From Streptomyces sp. A0958 (GTDB taxonomy: Bacteria > Actinomycetota > Actinomycetes > Streptomycetales > Streptomycetaceae): a DNA stretch of 34,556 bases. The notes beneath the pieces are model-generated. The model had not been told where the DNA came from and made no database searches. It saw only the letters and a program-made list of their open reading frames with translations. A program made the translations under genes and the position numbers. The DNA lies in contig NZ_SSBK01000051.1 in assembly GCF_004795035.1 (NCBI RefSeq), positions 1-34,556 of the forward strand, written 5' to 3'. This document shows positions 1 to 7,456 of this stretch, piece by piece; positions within the stretch are counted from its first letter, which is position 1; every line of letters starts with the position of its first letter.

Positions 1-186
1 GCGGCCTCGCTCGCCCCGGCCCGCCCGTGGTTCGCCATCGGCGGGATCGACGCGGACAACCTTGACCAGGTGCTGGACGCCGGAGCCCGACGGATCGTCG
101 TCGTACGGGCCCTCACCAAGGCGTCCGACCCGGGCGCCGCCGCCGCTGAACTGGCACGAAGGGTCCGCGAGCGCGCCGGAGCCTGA
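1..186 (+). CDS. thiE: Thiamine-phosphate synthase, C-terminal fragment
   Basis: The window opens inside this gene; only the last 61 residues and the TGA stop are present. The fragment reads WFAIGGIDADNLDQVLDAGA followed by RRIVVVRAL. This is the C-terminal phosphate-binding strand-loop pattern (IGGI then AGA..I.VVRA) of the TIM-barrel enzyme ThiE, which joins hydroxymethylpyrimidine pyrophosphate and thiazole phosphate to make thiamine phosphate in the cytoplasm. The identification rests on this short conserved end and on its position next to metF, as I recall for Streptomyces. Other phosphate-binding TIM barrels share similar loops, so the name is likely but not certain. The catalytic half lies outside the window. 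Confidence 0.85.
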   Translation, partial: AASLAPARPWFAIGGIDADNLDQVLDAGARRIVVVRALTKASDPGAAAAELARRVRERAGA

Positions 187-220
187 CGCGGCGGCGGCGG
201 CGTCCGGAACGGCGGGTCTG

Positions 221-234
221 GGACAGATCTGTCC
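221..234. promoter_or_regulatory. 14-bp perfect palindrome upstream of metF
   Basis: GGACAGATCTGTCC reads the same on both strands, with arms GGACAGA and TCTGTCC. It lies in the 131-bp gap between thiE and metF. Further GGACA or TGTCC half-sites follow at 242-246 and 269-273, and GGACAGATC recurs at 343-351 inside the start of metF. It may be an operator for metF or a short stem after thiE; the regulator is unknown. Confidence 0.4.
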
Positions 235-317
235 GAAGGGTGGACAAGAACCAGTCAATTCCGGCAAATGTCCCCGGTTCGGTTGGGAGGCCGCTCCGCC
301 CTGGTTAACCTGCCGGT

Positions 318-1235
318 ATGGCCCTTGGCACACCTTCCACCAGGACAGATCACGCGCGTACCGTGCGCGAGATGCTCGCGACCGGCGAGACCTCGTACTC
401 GTTCGAGTTCTGGGCGCCCAAGACCGAGAAGGGCGAGCGCAACCTGTGGAACGCGCTGCGCCGGGTCGAGGCGGTCGGGCCGAGCTTCGTCTCCGTCACG
501 TACGGGGCCGGCGGCTCCACCCGCGCCGGGACGGTGAAGGCCACCCAGGACATCGCCGCCGAATCCACGCTCACCCCGGTCGCCCACCTCACGGCGGTCA
601 ACCACTCCGTCGCCGAACTGCGCAACATGGTCGGCCAGTACGCGGACGCCGGCATCCGGAACATCCTCGCCGTGCGCGGGGACCCGCCGGGCGACCCGAT
701 GGGCCCGTGGGTCGAGCACCCGCAGGGCGTGAAGTACGCGGCGGACCTGGTCCGGCTGATCAAGGAGGCCGGCGACTTCTGCGTAGGCGTCGCGGCGTTC
801 CCCGAGAGGCACCCGCGCTCCGCCGACTGGGACACCGACATCCGGCATTTCGTGGCCAAGTGCCGCGCGGGCGCCGACTACGCGATCACACAGATGTTCT
901 TCGACCCGGAGGCGTATCTGCGGATGCGTGACCGGGTGGTCGCCGCGGGGTGCGACACCCCGATCATTCCCGAGATCATGCCGCTCACCAGCGTCCGGCA
1001 GTTGGAGCGATTCGCCCAGCTCAGCAACGCGACGCTGCCCGCCGAGCTGAAAGAGCGCATCCTCGCCGCCAAGGACGACGCCACCGCTGTACGCTCCATT
1101 GGCATCGACTTCGCAACGCGGTTCTGCGCGAGGCTGCTGTCCGAGGGTGTGCCCGGACTGCACTTCATCACGTTGAACAACTCGACTGCGACGCTCGAGA
1201 TCTACGAGAATCTCGGACTGCACAAGCAGTCGTGA
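318..1235 (+). CDS. metF: 5,10-methylenetetrahydrofolate reductase
   Basis: A 305-residue cytoplasmic flavoenzyme that reduces methylene-THF to 5-methyl-THF, the methyl donor for methionine synthesis. The family's N-terminal FEF..PKT segment is present (SYSFEFWAPKTEKG, residues 26-39, with Glu30 at the position of the catalytic Glu). So are VSVTYGAGGS (about 59-67), LAVRGDPPGDP (about 117-127, Asp122 in the FAD-site loop) and the C-terminal GLHFITLN motif. The length is normal for bacterial MetF. The ATG at 318 has no strong Shine-Dalgarno sequence; it is chosen because the N-terminus MALGTPSTRTDHART resembles that of Streptomyces MetF as I remember it. A GTG at 363 would be a shorter alternative. 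The gene stands alone after thiE, with a palindromic element in its leader. Confidence 0.96.
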   Translation: MALGTPSTRTDHARTVREMLATGETSYSFEFWAPKTEKGERNLWNALRRVEAVGPSFVSVTYGAGGSTRAGTVKATQDIAAESTLTPVAHLTAVNHSVAELRNMVGQYADAGIRNILAVRGDPPGDPMGPWVEHPQGVKYAADLVRLIKEAGDFCVGVAAFPERHPRSADWDTDIRHFVAKCRAGADYAITQMFFDPEAYLRMRDRVVAAGCDTPIIPEIMPLTSVRQLERFAQLSNATLPAELKERILAAKDDATAVRSIGIDFATRFCARLLSEGVPGLHFITLNNSTATLEIYENLGLHKQS

Positions 1236-1285
1236 CCGGCCGTACCCGCCACGCTCCGGGGCGGTGGCCGTAGAAGGGGGCGGGC

Positions 1286-2173
1286 ATGGGCTGGACGGTC
1301 CTCTACATCGCGTTCGGTGTCGTCGCGCTGTGGCTGCTCGGCGAAGTGCTGCTGCAGTACAAGGCGCGGCTCCGCTGGCGACTGCTCGCCTTCACCGGCT
1401 TCCTCGGTGTGGTCATCGGCGTCCTGGTGCCGTCCGTGCCCCTCATCGCCGTCGGCGCGGTGGCCTTCGCCACCGGCCAGACCTACGTCACGCTCTCGTT
1501 CCGCAAGGGCTTCTCGACCGGCTGGGCGATAGGGGGCAGCCCCGGGGAGAGCCGCCGCCGGCGCGGCGGGGGCGACCGCAAGCCCACGCTGGAGGTCACC
1601 GGCCTGGAAGCGGAGTACGAGGGTGCCGCCCCGTCCACCCCGCCGTCCGCCCCGGCCGCGGTCTACGAGACGGAGCCGATGCCCGAGGACACCGGGCAGT
1701 ACGGCGTCTACGGCCACCCCGCACAGCCGCACCCGCAGCCGCAGCCGTCCCAGGAGCCCCAGGGCGCGCCGCAGTACGACGCGTACGACCCCTACGCCGA
1801 CTTCCCGCCCCAACAGCCCCAGGGCCAGGGCACCTACACCGGCCAGGACGCCTACGCCGGGGCCGGGCAGTACGACTACGGCACGGACCAGCAGCAGTAC
1901 GCCGCCTACTCCGACCCGTACATCGGCACCACCGCGAGCGCCCCGCAGTACGGCACGTACGACGGCTACGGGAACTACGACGCCCACGGCGAGGGGCAGC
2001 AGCACACCGGGGCGTACGCGCAGCCCGAGGCGTACGGCTCCGAGACCCCGCCGGGCGGTGTCTGGGTGCCGCAGCAGCGCGAGGGTGAGCAGCACCCGGA
2101 GCAGCCCGCCGCCCAGCCGGCCTCGTACCCGAACGGCTACGACACCGGCTACAACGACCAGTACCGCTACTGA
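1286..2173 (+). CDS. Small membrane protein with Tyr/Gln/Pro-rich tail, unknown function
   Basis: A 295-residue protein I cannot assign to a function. The first 65 residues carry two hydrophobic helices (about 3-20 and 33-58). They are followed by a short basic stretch (RRRRGGGDRK, about 92-101). The remaining ~190 residues are low complexity, rich in Tyr, Gln, Pro, Gly and Asp, with repeated QYG, YDGYG and YDPYA-type units, and are probably disordered and cytoplasmic. GGGGGCGGGC before the ATG serves as a ribosome site. It begins 50 bp after metF and may be co-transcribed with it. The low-complexity tail resembles sticky, phase-separating or scaffold tails, but that is inference. It ends 19 bp from the stop of the convergent flavoprotein gene. 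Confidence 0.85.
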   Translation: MGWTVLYIAFGVVALWLLGEVLLQYKARLRWRLLAFTGFLGVVIGVLVPSVPLIAVGAVAFATGQTYVTLSFRKGFSTGWAIGGSPGESRRRRGGGDRKPTLEVTGLEAEYEGAAPSTPPSAPAAVYETEPMPEDTGQYGVYGHPAQPHPQPQPSQEPQGAPQYDAYDPYADFPPQQPQGQGTYTGQDAYAGAGQYDYGTDQQQYAAYSDPYIGTTASAPQYGTYDGYGNYDAHGEGQQHTGAYAQPEAYGSETPPGGVWVPQQREGEQHPEQPAAQPASYPNGYDTGYNDQYRY

Positions 2174-2181
2174 CGGCCCCC

Positions 2182-2209
2182 TCCGCGGCCCCTCACCGGG
2201 AGCCGCGGA
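2182..2209. terminator. Hairpin between convergent genes
   Basis: Arms TCCGCGGC (2182-2189) and GCCGCGGA (2202-2209) form a perfect 8-bp stem with a 12-nt loop. It spans the 3' ends of the convergent membrane-protein and flavoprotein genes and could stop transcription from either side. There is no U-tract, which is usual for Streptomyces. Confidence 0.55.
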
Positions 2210-3710
2210 AGTCGTCCCCCTCGACGACGGTCCCCGCGACCAGCGCCCCGGACATGCCCGCGTGCGCCAGACCGCCGCCCGGATGCGACCAGCCGCCCGC
2301 CAGCAACAGACCCGGCAGCCGGGTGCGGTTGGCGGCGTGGAGGAACCCGCCCCCGGCACCCGCCAGCGCGGGCGCGGGAACGGCGCCGCCCTCCGCACCC
2401 GTGTCCGCGGCGGTCTCGGCGGGCGTCCGCACCCAGGTGTGCAGCACCCGCTCGCGCAGGCCGGGCACGGCCGCGCCCGCCGCGTCGACCAGCGTGTCCG
2501 CGTACCGCGCCCGCAGCGCCTCGTCCGTCCAGTCCACCGGACCGTGCGGGGCCACCGTCGCCGTCAGCGTCACCGCCTCGTGCGCCTCGTCGGGGCGGGA
2601 CGACGGGTCGTCGGGGCGCAGCACGGTCACCGTGGGATGCGCGGCGGTCCGGCCCCCGAACACCGCCGCGCGCTCGGCCGCCCCGTCCGCCGGGTGCACC
2701 ACCGTCCGGTGCACGGCGTCCGCCGGCCGGCCCCCGCGCAGCGCCAGCAGCACCACGAACCGGCCGGCCGCACCGGCGCCGTCCGCCCTCGGCCGCGCCG
2801 TCACATCGCCCTCGCCCCACAGCTCCTGACCCGGCACCAGCTCCGGGCGCGGCCGGGCGCCCAGCACCACGCGGGCGGCCTCCGCGACCGTCCCGTCCGC
2901 CAGCTCCACCCCCGCCGCCCGGCCGTCCTTCGCCACGACCCGGGCCACCTCGGCGCCGAAGACGAACTCCACCTTCCGGGCCAGGCACCGCTCGTACACC
3001 GCCCGCGCCAGCGCCCGCATGCCGCCCATGACGTACCAGCTGCCGAACGTCTCCTCCATGTACGGCAGGAGGGCCGCGCCCGCCGGGGCGCGCTGCGGGT
3101 CCAGGCCGTAGCCGAGGGCGTATCCGTCGAGCAGGGCCGCCAGGCGGGGGTCCGCCAGCTCCCAGGCACCGATCTCCGCCACCGTCCCCGCCCGCCGGGC
3201 CGGGCGCAGCAGCCGCCGCCGCTCCTCGGCCGGATACGGATCGCGGGCCAGCACCTGCCAGTCGGGGCGCAGCGGCTCCTCCAGGAGCGGTCGCCGGGAG
3301 CGGTCCCAGGCATCCCTGGCCCGGTCGAGGAAGGCCCCCCACCTCGCGCCCGCGTCCCCGCCGAGCGCGGCGTTGAGAGCGGCGACGGTCCCGGCGCGCG
3401 ACGCGTTCGGCAGGGACACCGCGGTGCCGTCCGCGAAGACATGACGGCTCGCCGGGTCCACCTGGGCCAGCGTGACGCACCGCTCCAGCGGCTCCTTGCC
3501 GGTCTTCACGAACAGGTCCCGGTAGACCGCGGGGAGGTGGAGCAGACCGGGCCCGGTGTCGAACGCGAAGCCCTCCTCGGCATGCCGGCCGAGCGAGCCG
3601 CCGTACGTCTTCGACCGCTCGTACACCGTCACCCGGTGCCCTGCCACGGCCAGCCGGGCCGCCGCCGCCATCGCGCCCATCCCAGCGCCGATCACCGCAA
3701 TTCGTGCCAT
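2193..3710 (-). CDS. Phytoene desaturase-like FAD-dependent oxidoreductase
   Basis: A 505-residue flavoprotein of the CrtI/NAD(P)-binding amine-oxidase-like class. The N-terminus MARIAVIGAGMGAMAAAARL continues to a Glu at the end of beta-2 (VTVYERSKTYGGSLGRH), a textbook FAD dinucleotide fold. Near the C-terminus, LLLAGGWSHPGGGLAHAGMSG matches the second FAD-contact motif of phytoene desaturases (GG..HPGGG.....SG). The ATG at 3710 places the dinucleotide fold at the very N-terminus; AAGG lies upstream. No crtB, crtE or other carotenoid gene is in the window, so the substrate is unknown and desaturation of a polyene is only a possibility. It lies 38 bp downstream of the DUF4126 gene on the same strand, probably one transcript. 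Confidence 0.88.
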   Translation of the reverse strand: MARIAVIGAGMGAMAAAARLAVAGHRVTVYERSKTYGGSLGRHAEEGFAFDTGPGLLHLPAVYRDLFVKTGKEPLERCVTLAQVDPASRHVFADGTAVSLPNASRAGTVAALNAALGGDAGARWGAFLDRARDAWDRSRRPLLEEPLRPDWQVLARDPYPAEERRRLLRPARRAGTVAEIGAWELADPRLAALLDGYALGYGLDPQRAPAGAALLPYMEETFGSWYVMGGMRALARAVYERCLARKVEFVFGAEVARVVAKDGRAAGVELADGTVAEAARVVLGARPRPELVPGQELWGEGDVTARPRADGAGAAGRFVVLLALRGGRPADAVHRTVVHPADGAAERAAVFGGRTAAHPTVTVLRPDDPSSRPDEAHEAVTLTATVAPHGPVDWTDEALRARYADTLVDAAGAAVPGLRERVLHTWVRTPAETAADTGAEGGAVPAPALAGAGGGFLHAANRTRLPGLLLAGGWSHPGGGLAHAGMSGALVAGTVVEGDDFRGSR

Positions 3711-3748
3711 GGATGCGACCTTAACGGCCGCCACCGACAGCCCGGCCG

Positions 3749-4396
3749 TCAGGTCGGCGGCGGGAAAGCGGCGGTCTGCGTCCGGCGCTTCTCCTCGCGC
3801 CGCTGCGCCCTGCGGCGCAGGAACCGGCGGATGCGGGAGGCCAGGAAGACCAGTATCACCAGGCCGAGCAGCAGCAGCGTCCCGGAGATGGCCGCCGCGA
3901 TCCACGGATGGAATATCGCGAAGGTGACGACCCCGGCGACGCCCAGGTCCTCGACCGCGCTCAGCGCGATGTTGCTGAACGGCTCGGGGGAGGTGTTGAC
4001 CGCCATCCGCGTACCGGCCTTCACCAGATGGCTCACCAACGCGGTGGAGCCCCCGATGGCGCCGGCCGCGATCTCGGACAGCGAACCGCTCTCGCCGGCC
4101 AGCAGCGCCGCCACGACCGCGCCCGCCAGCGGTCTGACGACGGTGTGCACCGCGTCCCAGACCGTGTCCACGTACGGGATCTTGTCCGCGACCACCTCGA
4201 AGAGGAAGAGCACCGCGACGACCACGAGCACGTCGGTGCGCTGGAGCGAGGCGGGCACCTCGTCGCTGACGCCGGTCGCGCCGAAGACGCCGAGCAGGAG
4301 GACCACCGCGTACGCGTTGATCCCGCTCGCCCAGCCGCTTGTGAACACCAGAGGGAGTACGGACACGGACGCGATCGTAGCGAGGGGGTCTGACAT
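3749..4396 (-). CDS. DUF4126 family membrane protein
   Basis: A 215-residue integral membrane protein. It matches the DUF4126 pattern I know: an N-terminal VLPLVFTSGWASGINAYAVV segment, the acidic VADKIPYVDTVWD loop (about 69-82), and a glycine-rich membrane segment GAIGGSTALVSHLVKAGTR. About four to five hydrophobic helices are visible, ending in a very basic tail (RIRRFLRRRAQRREEKRR) that should face the cytoplasm. Function is not established. The ATG at 4396 has no evident Shine-Dalgarno sequence in the GC-rich leader, so the true start could differ. An inverted repeat with TGAGTA/TACTCA half-sites lies 25-44 bp upstream. It is the probable first gene of a two-gene unit with the CrtI-like flavoprotein. 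Confidence 0.88.
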   Translation of the reverse strand: MSDPLATIASVSVLPLVFTSGWASGINAYAVVLLLGVFGATGVSDEVPASLQRTDVLVVVAVLFLFEVVADKIPYVDTVWDAVHTVVRPLAGAVVAALLAGESGSLSEIAAGAIGGSTALVSHLVKAGTRMAVNTSPEPFSNIALSAVEDLGVAGVVTFAIFHPWIAAAISGTLLLLGLVILVFLASRIRRFLRRRAQRREEKRRTQTAAFPPPT

Positions 4397-4420
4397 CGCG
4401 GCGGCGCCCGGACGCCCGGC

Positions 4421-4454
4421 TCTGAGTATCCGTACTCAGACGGCGGGATGAGTA
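4421..4454 (-). promoter_or_regulatory. Operator-like inverted repeat before DUF4126
   Basis: TCTGAGTA (4421-4428) and TACTCAGA (4433-4440) are perfect 8-bp arms around TCCG, and a third TGAGTA half-site lies at 4449-4454. On the minus strand a possible -10 element, GATACT, falls inside the repeat, about 28 nt before the DUF4126 ATG. A repressor or activator site is likely by position, but the protein is unknown. Confidence 0.45.
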
Positions 4455-4637
4455 GCCGCACGGATGGGCCGCGACCTGCCGGAACGGCAGAGTGGTCGGC
4501 AGGGAAGGGGGCGTTGCCCCGGCACCCGCCGGCACGGGGCGGCGGTACCGGAGCGGGACTCCCTTCCGAACGGGGGTGCGCGGCGGAGGACTCGGGACCA
4601 CGGGGGACACGGGGTCACGGGGGAAGGTCCTCCGGCA

Positions 4638-4702
4638 GCACGGAAGGCGCCGGTCGGGCGGGCTCGGAAGGATCGGGCCACGCCGGACCGGCGCCTTCGT
4701 GC
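4638..4702 (-). terminator. Long stem-loop after the TetR gene
   Basis: The 18-nt left arm (4638-4655) pairs with the 17-nt right arm (4686-4702) with a single bulged G, around a 30-nt loop. The core of the stem is AAGGCGCCGGTC. It starts 25 nt past the stop of the TetR gene and probably terminates the ABC-YhgE-TetR transcript. Confidence 0.6.
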
Positions 4703-4727
4703 GCGCCGGGGAGAATCCGCGGCGCGC

Positions 4728-5339
4728 TCAGTGTCCGCTGACGCGGCCGCGCAGCAGCAGGGACAGCGCCGAGTGCACGTCGTCGATCGATCGCTCCGGC
4801 TGGAACGCCTGCCAGTCCAGCGCCGCCACCAGCACCATGCCGACCAGCGCCGCCGCCGTCAGCGGCACGTCGATCTCCTCGCTCAGCTCACCGCTCGCCA
4901 CCCCTTGCGCGATCACGCCCTCCACCACGGCGACGGCGTCGCGGCGCACCACCAGCAGGGTGGACTGCCAGGCCCGGTTGGTGCGCCACAGCTCGGCCAC
5001 GTACAGCTGGGTGAAGGCGGGGTAGCGGTCGATGAAGACCAGACCGGCCCGGATCATCGCGTCCAGCGCCTCGACCCGGCTGCCGCCGCGCGCACCGGTC
5101 TCCTCGGCCGCCGTCCGCAGGGACGCCGTGAGCAGCCCGACGCCGTGGCGCAGCAGCTCCTCGAAGAGCTCGGTCTTGCTCTTGAAGTTGTAGTAGACCG
5201 TGCCCTTCGCGACCCCGGCGCGGTCGGCGATCTCGTCCACCGTGGTCGCCGAGAAGCCCTTCTCGGCGATGAGGGTGACGGCCGCTTCGTAGAGCCTCTG
5301 CCGGGTGGCCTGGCGGCGCGTGCTGCTACTGCTTTCCAT
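4728..5339 (-). CDS. TetR family transcriptional regulator
   Basis: A 203-residue one-component repressor. The N-terminal helix-turn-helix is clear: LYEAAVTLIAEKGFSATTVD leads into EIADRAGVAKGTVYYNFKSK (residues about 17-55), with the family's G.VYYNF recognition helix. The rest is a helical ligand-binding and dimer domain whose ligand cannot be read from sequence. The ATG at 5339 follows AGGAG very closely; a GTG at 5354, five codons upstream, is a possible alternative. The gene lies 29 bp after yhgE, as the last gene of the cassette. A perfect inverted repeat at 8271-8284 overlaps the probable start of transcription of the cassette, so I infer that it represses its own operon. Confidence 0.95.
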   Translation of the reverse strand: MESSSSTRRQATRQRLYEAAVTLIAEKGFSATTVDEIADRAGVAKGTVYYNFKSKTELFEELLRHGVGLLTASLRTAAEETGARGGSRVEALDAMIRAGLVFIDRYPAFTQLYVAELWRTNRAWQSTLLVVRRDAVAVVEGVIAQGVASGELSEEIDVPLTAAALVGMVLVAALDWQAFQPERSIDDVHSALSLLLRGRVSGH

Positions 5340-5368
5340 ACTCCTGATTCTCACAGGTCCGGGCAGGC

Positions 5369-7456
5369 TCACAGGCTCAGCTCCGGATGCAGCCGCTCCA
5401 GTGTCCACATCTGCTTGCGGCGCGCGGACAGCGCGGTCAGCGCGAGCGCCCCGGCGGTGAACGCCACGAGGACCGCGCAGCCCTGCCAGACCGGGCCCAG
5501 CCCGCCGCCCGTGATCAGCCGGCGCAGCCCCTCGACGACGTAGCTCATCGGCAGGAAGGGGTGGATCGCGTTGAAGAAGCCGGGACTGGTCTGTACGGGG
5601 TACGTGCCGCCGGCCGAGGTCAGCTGGAGCATCAGCAGCGCGAGGACGAGGATGCGCCCCGCCGCCCCGAAGCAGGCGTTCAGCCACTGCACGATCGCCC
5701 CGAAGCAGCAGGTGACCAGCGCCAGGAATCCGAGCGTCCCGGCGGTGTGCGCCATCCTGAGGCCGGGCCCCCAGTGCAGTACGGACATCAGGGCGGCCAC
5801 CTGGAGCAGCCCGACCGCGGCCACCGGCAGCCAGCCCGCGAGGGCGATCCGCCAGGCAGGCGCCCCGGCGGCCAGGGCGCGCCGGCTGAGCGGCTGGATC
5901 AGCATGTACGCCACCATCGCGCCGACCCAGAGCGAGAGCGGGATGAAGTAGGGCGCGAAGCCCGTGCCGTAGTTGGGGGCGGAGTGCAGCGACTGGGAGG
6001 CCAGCCGCACGGGGTCGGCCATGACCTCCGTACGGGCGTCGCGGTCCTTCTTGTCGTAGTCGGGGATCTTGTCGACGCCGTCGCCGAGGCCCTGGGCGAG
6101 CGTGGCGGAGCCGTCGCTGAGCCGGACCATCCCCTTGTCCAGGCTCGTCGCGCCCTTCTTGAGCTTGCCGACGCCGGTGTTCAGGTCGGCCGAGCCGGTC
6201 TTGGCCGTGGCCAGTCCCGTGTGCAGCTGGTCCGCGCCCTTGGCGACCTTGTGCGCCCCGGTGTTGAGGGCGTTGACCTTCTTGACGGCGGCTTCGAGGT
6301 CCTCGTCCAGGTGCGGGGAGCGCGCGGCGAGGGCCTTCGCCTGCTTCTCCAGGGTGGTCAGCTGGGTGCGAAGCTTCGCCAGGTCCCCGTTCTGGTTCTC
6401 GACCAGGGCGTTCACGTCGTCGGCCACGGCCGCGACATCGGCCGCCGCCGTCACGGCGCGCTTCAGCGGCGGGCAGACGGCGGGGTCGGGGAGCGGCTGC
6501 TCCTCGCACCGGGTGCGGTGGACCTCGGTGAGGTCGTCGGCGGCGGTGTGCGCGGCGGTCGCGGCGGTGGGCGCGGCCTTCACGAGCAGGTCGAGGTTGT
6601 CCCGCACGGTCCGTGAGGAGTCGGCGACGAGCCGGGCGGTGTCGCCGATGGCCTTGCCGTTGTCCTTGAGGAACGGACGTACGTCGGCGGCGACCCCGTT
6701 GACCTTGTCGGCCAGCAGCTGGGTGCCGTCGGCGACCTGGCGCGACCCGGTCTCCAGGTCGCCCGCGCCCTTGTCCAGCTTCACGATGCCGCCGGCCAGC
6801 TTGCCGCTGCCGGACTTCGCGTCCTTCAGTCCGTCCGCGAGGTCCTTCGAGCCCTTCTTCGCCCTGCCGATCCCGCTCTCGAGGTCGGCGGCGCCCTTGG
6901 CGGCCTTCGCCGTCTCGTCGTGCAGGTCGGAGAAGCTGATGAAGATCCGGTCGAGGAACCCGCGCGAGGCGTTGGCCGACGCGGCCGTGCGGACCTCGGA
7001 GAACACCGTCCGGGAGATCTGCCCGACGATGTAGTTGTTCGCGTCGTTGGTGCGCACCTGGAGCGCACCGGTCTCGGGGGAGTCGCCCGCGCTGGAGGCG
7101 ATGCGCTCGCTGAGGTCGGAGGGCATGCGCAGCGAGAGGTAGTACGTGCCGTCCTCGACGCCCTCGTCCGCCTCGGCGGCGCTCACCTCGTGCCAGGCGA
7201 AGACCTTGGAGTCGAGCAGCTTGCTCGTGATCTCGTCGCCCGCCGCGATGTGCTTGCCGGCGGCGGTGGCGCCCTTGTCGTCGTTGACCAGGGCGACCGG
7301 GATGCGGTCGAGGCGGCCGTACGGGTCCCAGAAGGACCACAGGTACAGGGCGCCGTAGAGCAGCGGGAGCAGGAGGAGCGCGGCGAGGGCGGCGCGCGGC
7401 AGTCGCCCCCTGCCGAAGCGCCTCAGCTCAAGCGCGGCCAGTCTCGGCGAACGCAT
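5369..7456 (-). CDS. YhgE/Pip domain membrane protein
   Basis: A 695-residue protein of the YhgE/Pip type, related to ABC-2 permeases. It has one N-terminal helix (about 20-42), followed by the family's conserved start of the outside domain (VALVNDDKGA). Next is a long extracellular region with glycine-punctuated coiled-coil repeats (LADGLKDAKSGSGKLAGGI; TGLATAKTGSADLNTGVGKL). Five or so C-terminal helices form the permease-like part (about 505-690). Known relatives include the Lactococcus phage-infection protein Pip and Bacillus YhgE; some are linked to export or type VII-like secretion, but no substrate is settled. The ATG at 7456 follows GAGGAGGGGG and overlaps the upstream ATPase gene by 29 nt, so translation is probably coupled. 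Two Cys in the outer domain (RCEEQPLPDPAVCPP) may form a disulfide. Confidence 0.93.
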   Translation of the reverse strand: MRSPRLAALELRRFGRGRLPRAALAALLLLPLLYGALYLWSFWDPYGRLDRIPVALVNDDKGATAAGKHIAAGDEITSKLLDSKVFAWHEVSAAEADEGVEDGTYYLSLRMPSDLSERIASSAGDSPETGALQVRTNDANNYIVGQISRTVFSEVRTAASANASRGFLDRIFISFSDLHDETAKAAKGAADLESGIGRAKKGSKDLADGLKDAKSGSGKLAGGIVKLDKGAGDLETGSRQVADGTQLLADKVNGVAADVRPFLKDNGKAIGDTARLVADSSRTVRDNLDLLVKAAPTAATAAHTAADDLTEVHRTRCEEQPLPDPAVCPPLKRAVTAAADVAAVADDVNALVENQNGDLAKLRTQLTTLEKQAKALAARSPHLDEDLEAAVKKVNALNTGAHKVAKGADQLHTGLATAKTGSADLNTGVGKLKKGATSLDKGMVRLSDGSATLAQGLGDGVDKIPDYDKKDRDARTEVMADPVRLASQSLHSAPNYGTGFAPYFIPLSLWVGAMVAYMLIQPLSRRALAAGAPAWRIALAGWLPVAAVGLLQVAALMSVLHWGPGLRMAHTAGTLGFLALVTCCFGAIVQWLNACFGAAGRILVLALLMLQLTSAGGTYPVQTSPGFFNAIHPFLPMSYVVEGLRRLITGGGLGPVWQGCAVLVAFTAGALALTALSARRKQMWTLERLHPELSL

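Larger units (their letters stand above)
4397..4727. other. 331-bp intergenic region
   Basis: This stretch lies between the start of the DUF4126 gene and the stop of the TetR gene, both on the minus strand. It holds the TGAGTA/TACTCA repeats near 4421-4454 and a long stem-loop at 4638-4702. Open frames across it have no good ribosome site and no recognisable product, so I call no gene here. Confidence 0.6.

Noticed and set aside
1623..4451. A 942-codon plus-strand open frame across the end of the two-helix membrane gene and the minus-strand flavoprotein and DUF4126 genes
   Set aside because: Its product is Arg/Pro/Thr repetitive with no domain. It is a shadow of GC-rich codon use in real genes on either strand.
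3710..4610. N-terminal extension of the CrtI-like flavoprotein through the DUF4126 gene
   Set aside because: The frame stays open upstream, but the dinucleotide fold starts at residue 3 from the ATG at 3710, and the upstream part is a shadow of DUF4126.
4448..4741. A 97-codon plus-strand open frame in the gap after the TetR gene
   Set aside because: No ribosome site and no family resemblance; it runs through the hairpin at 4638-4702 into the end of the TetR gene.
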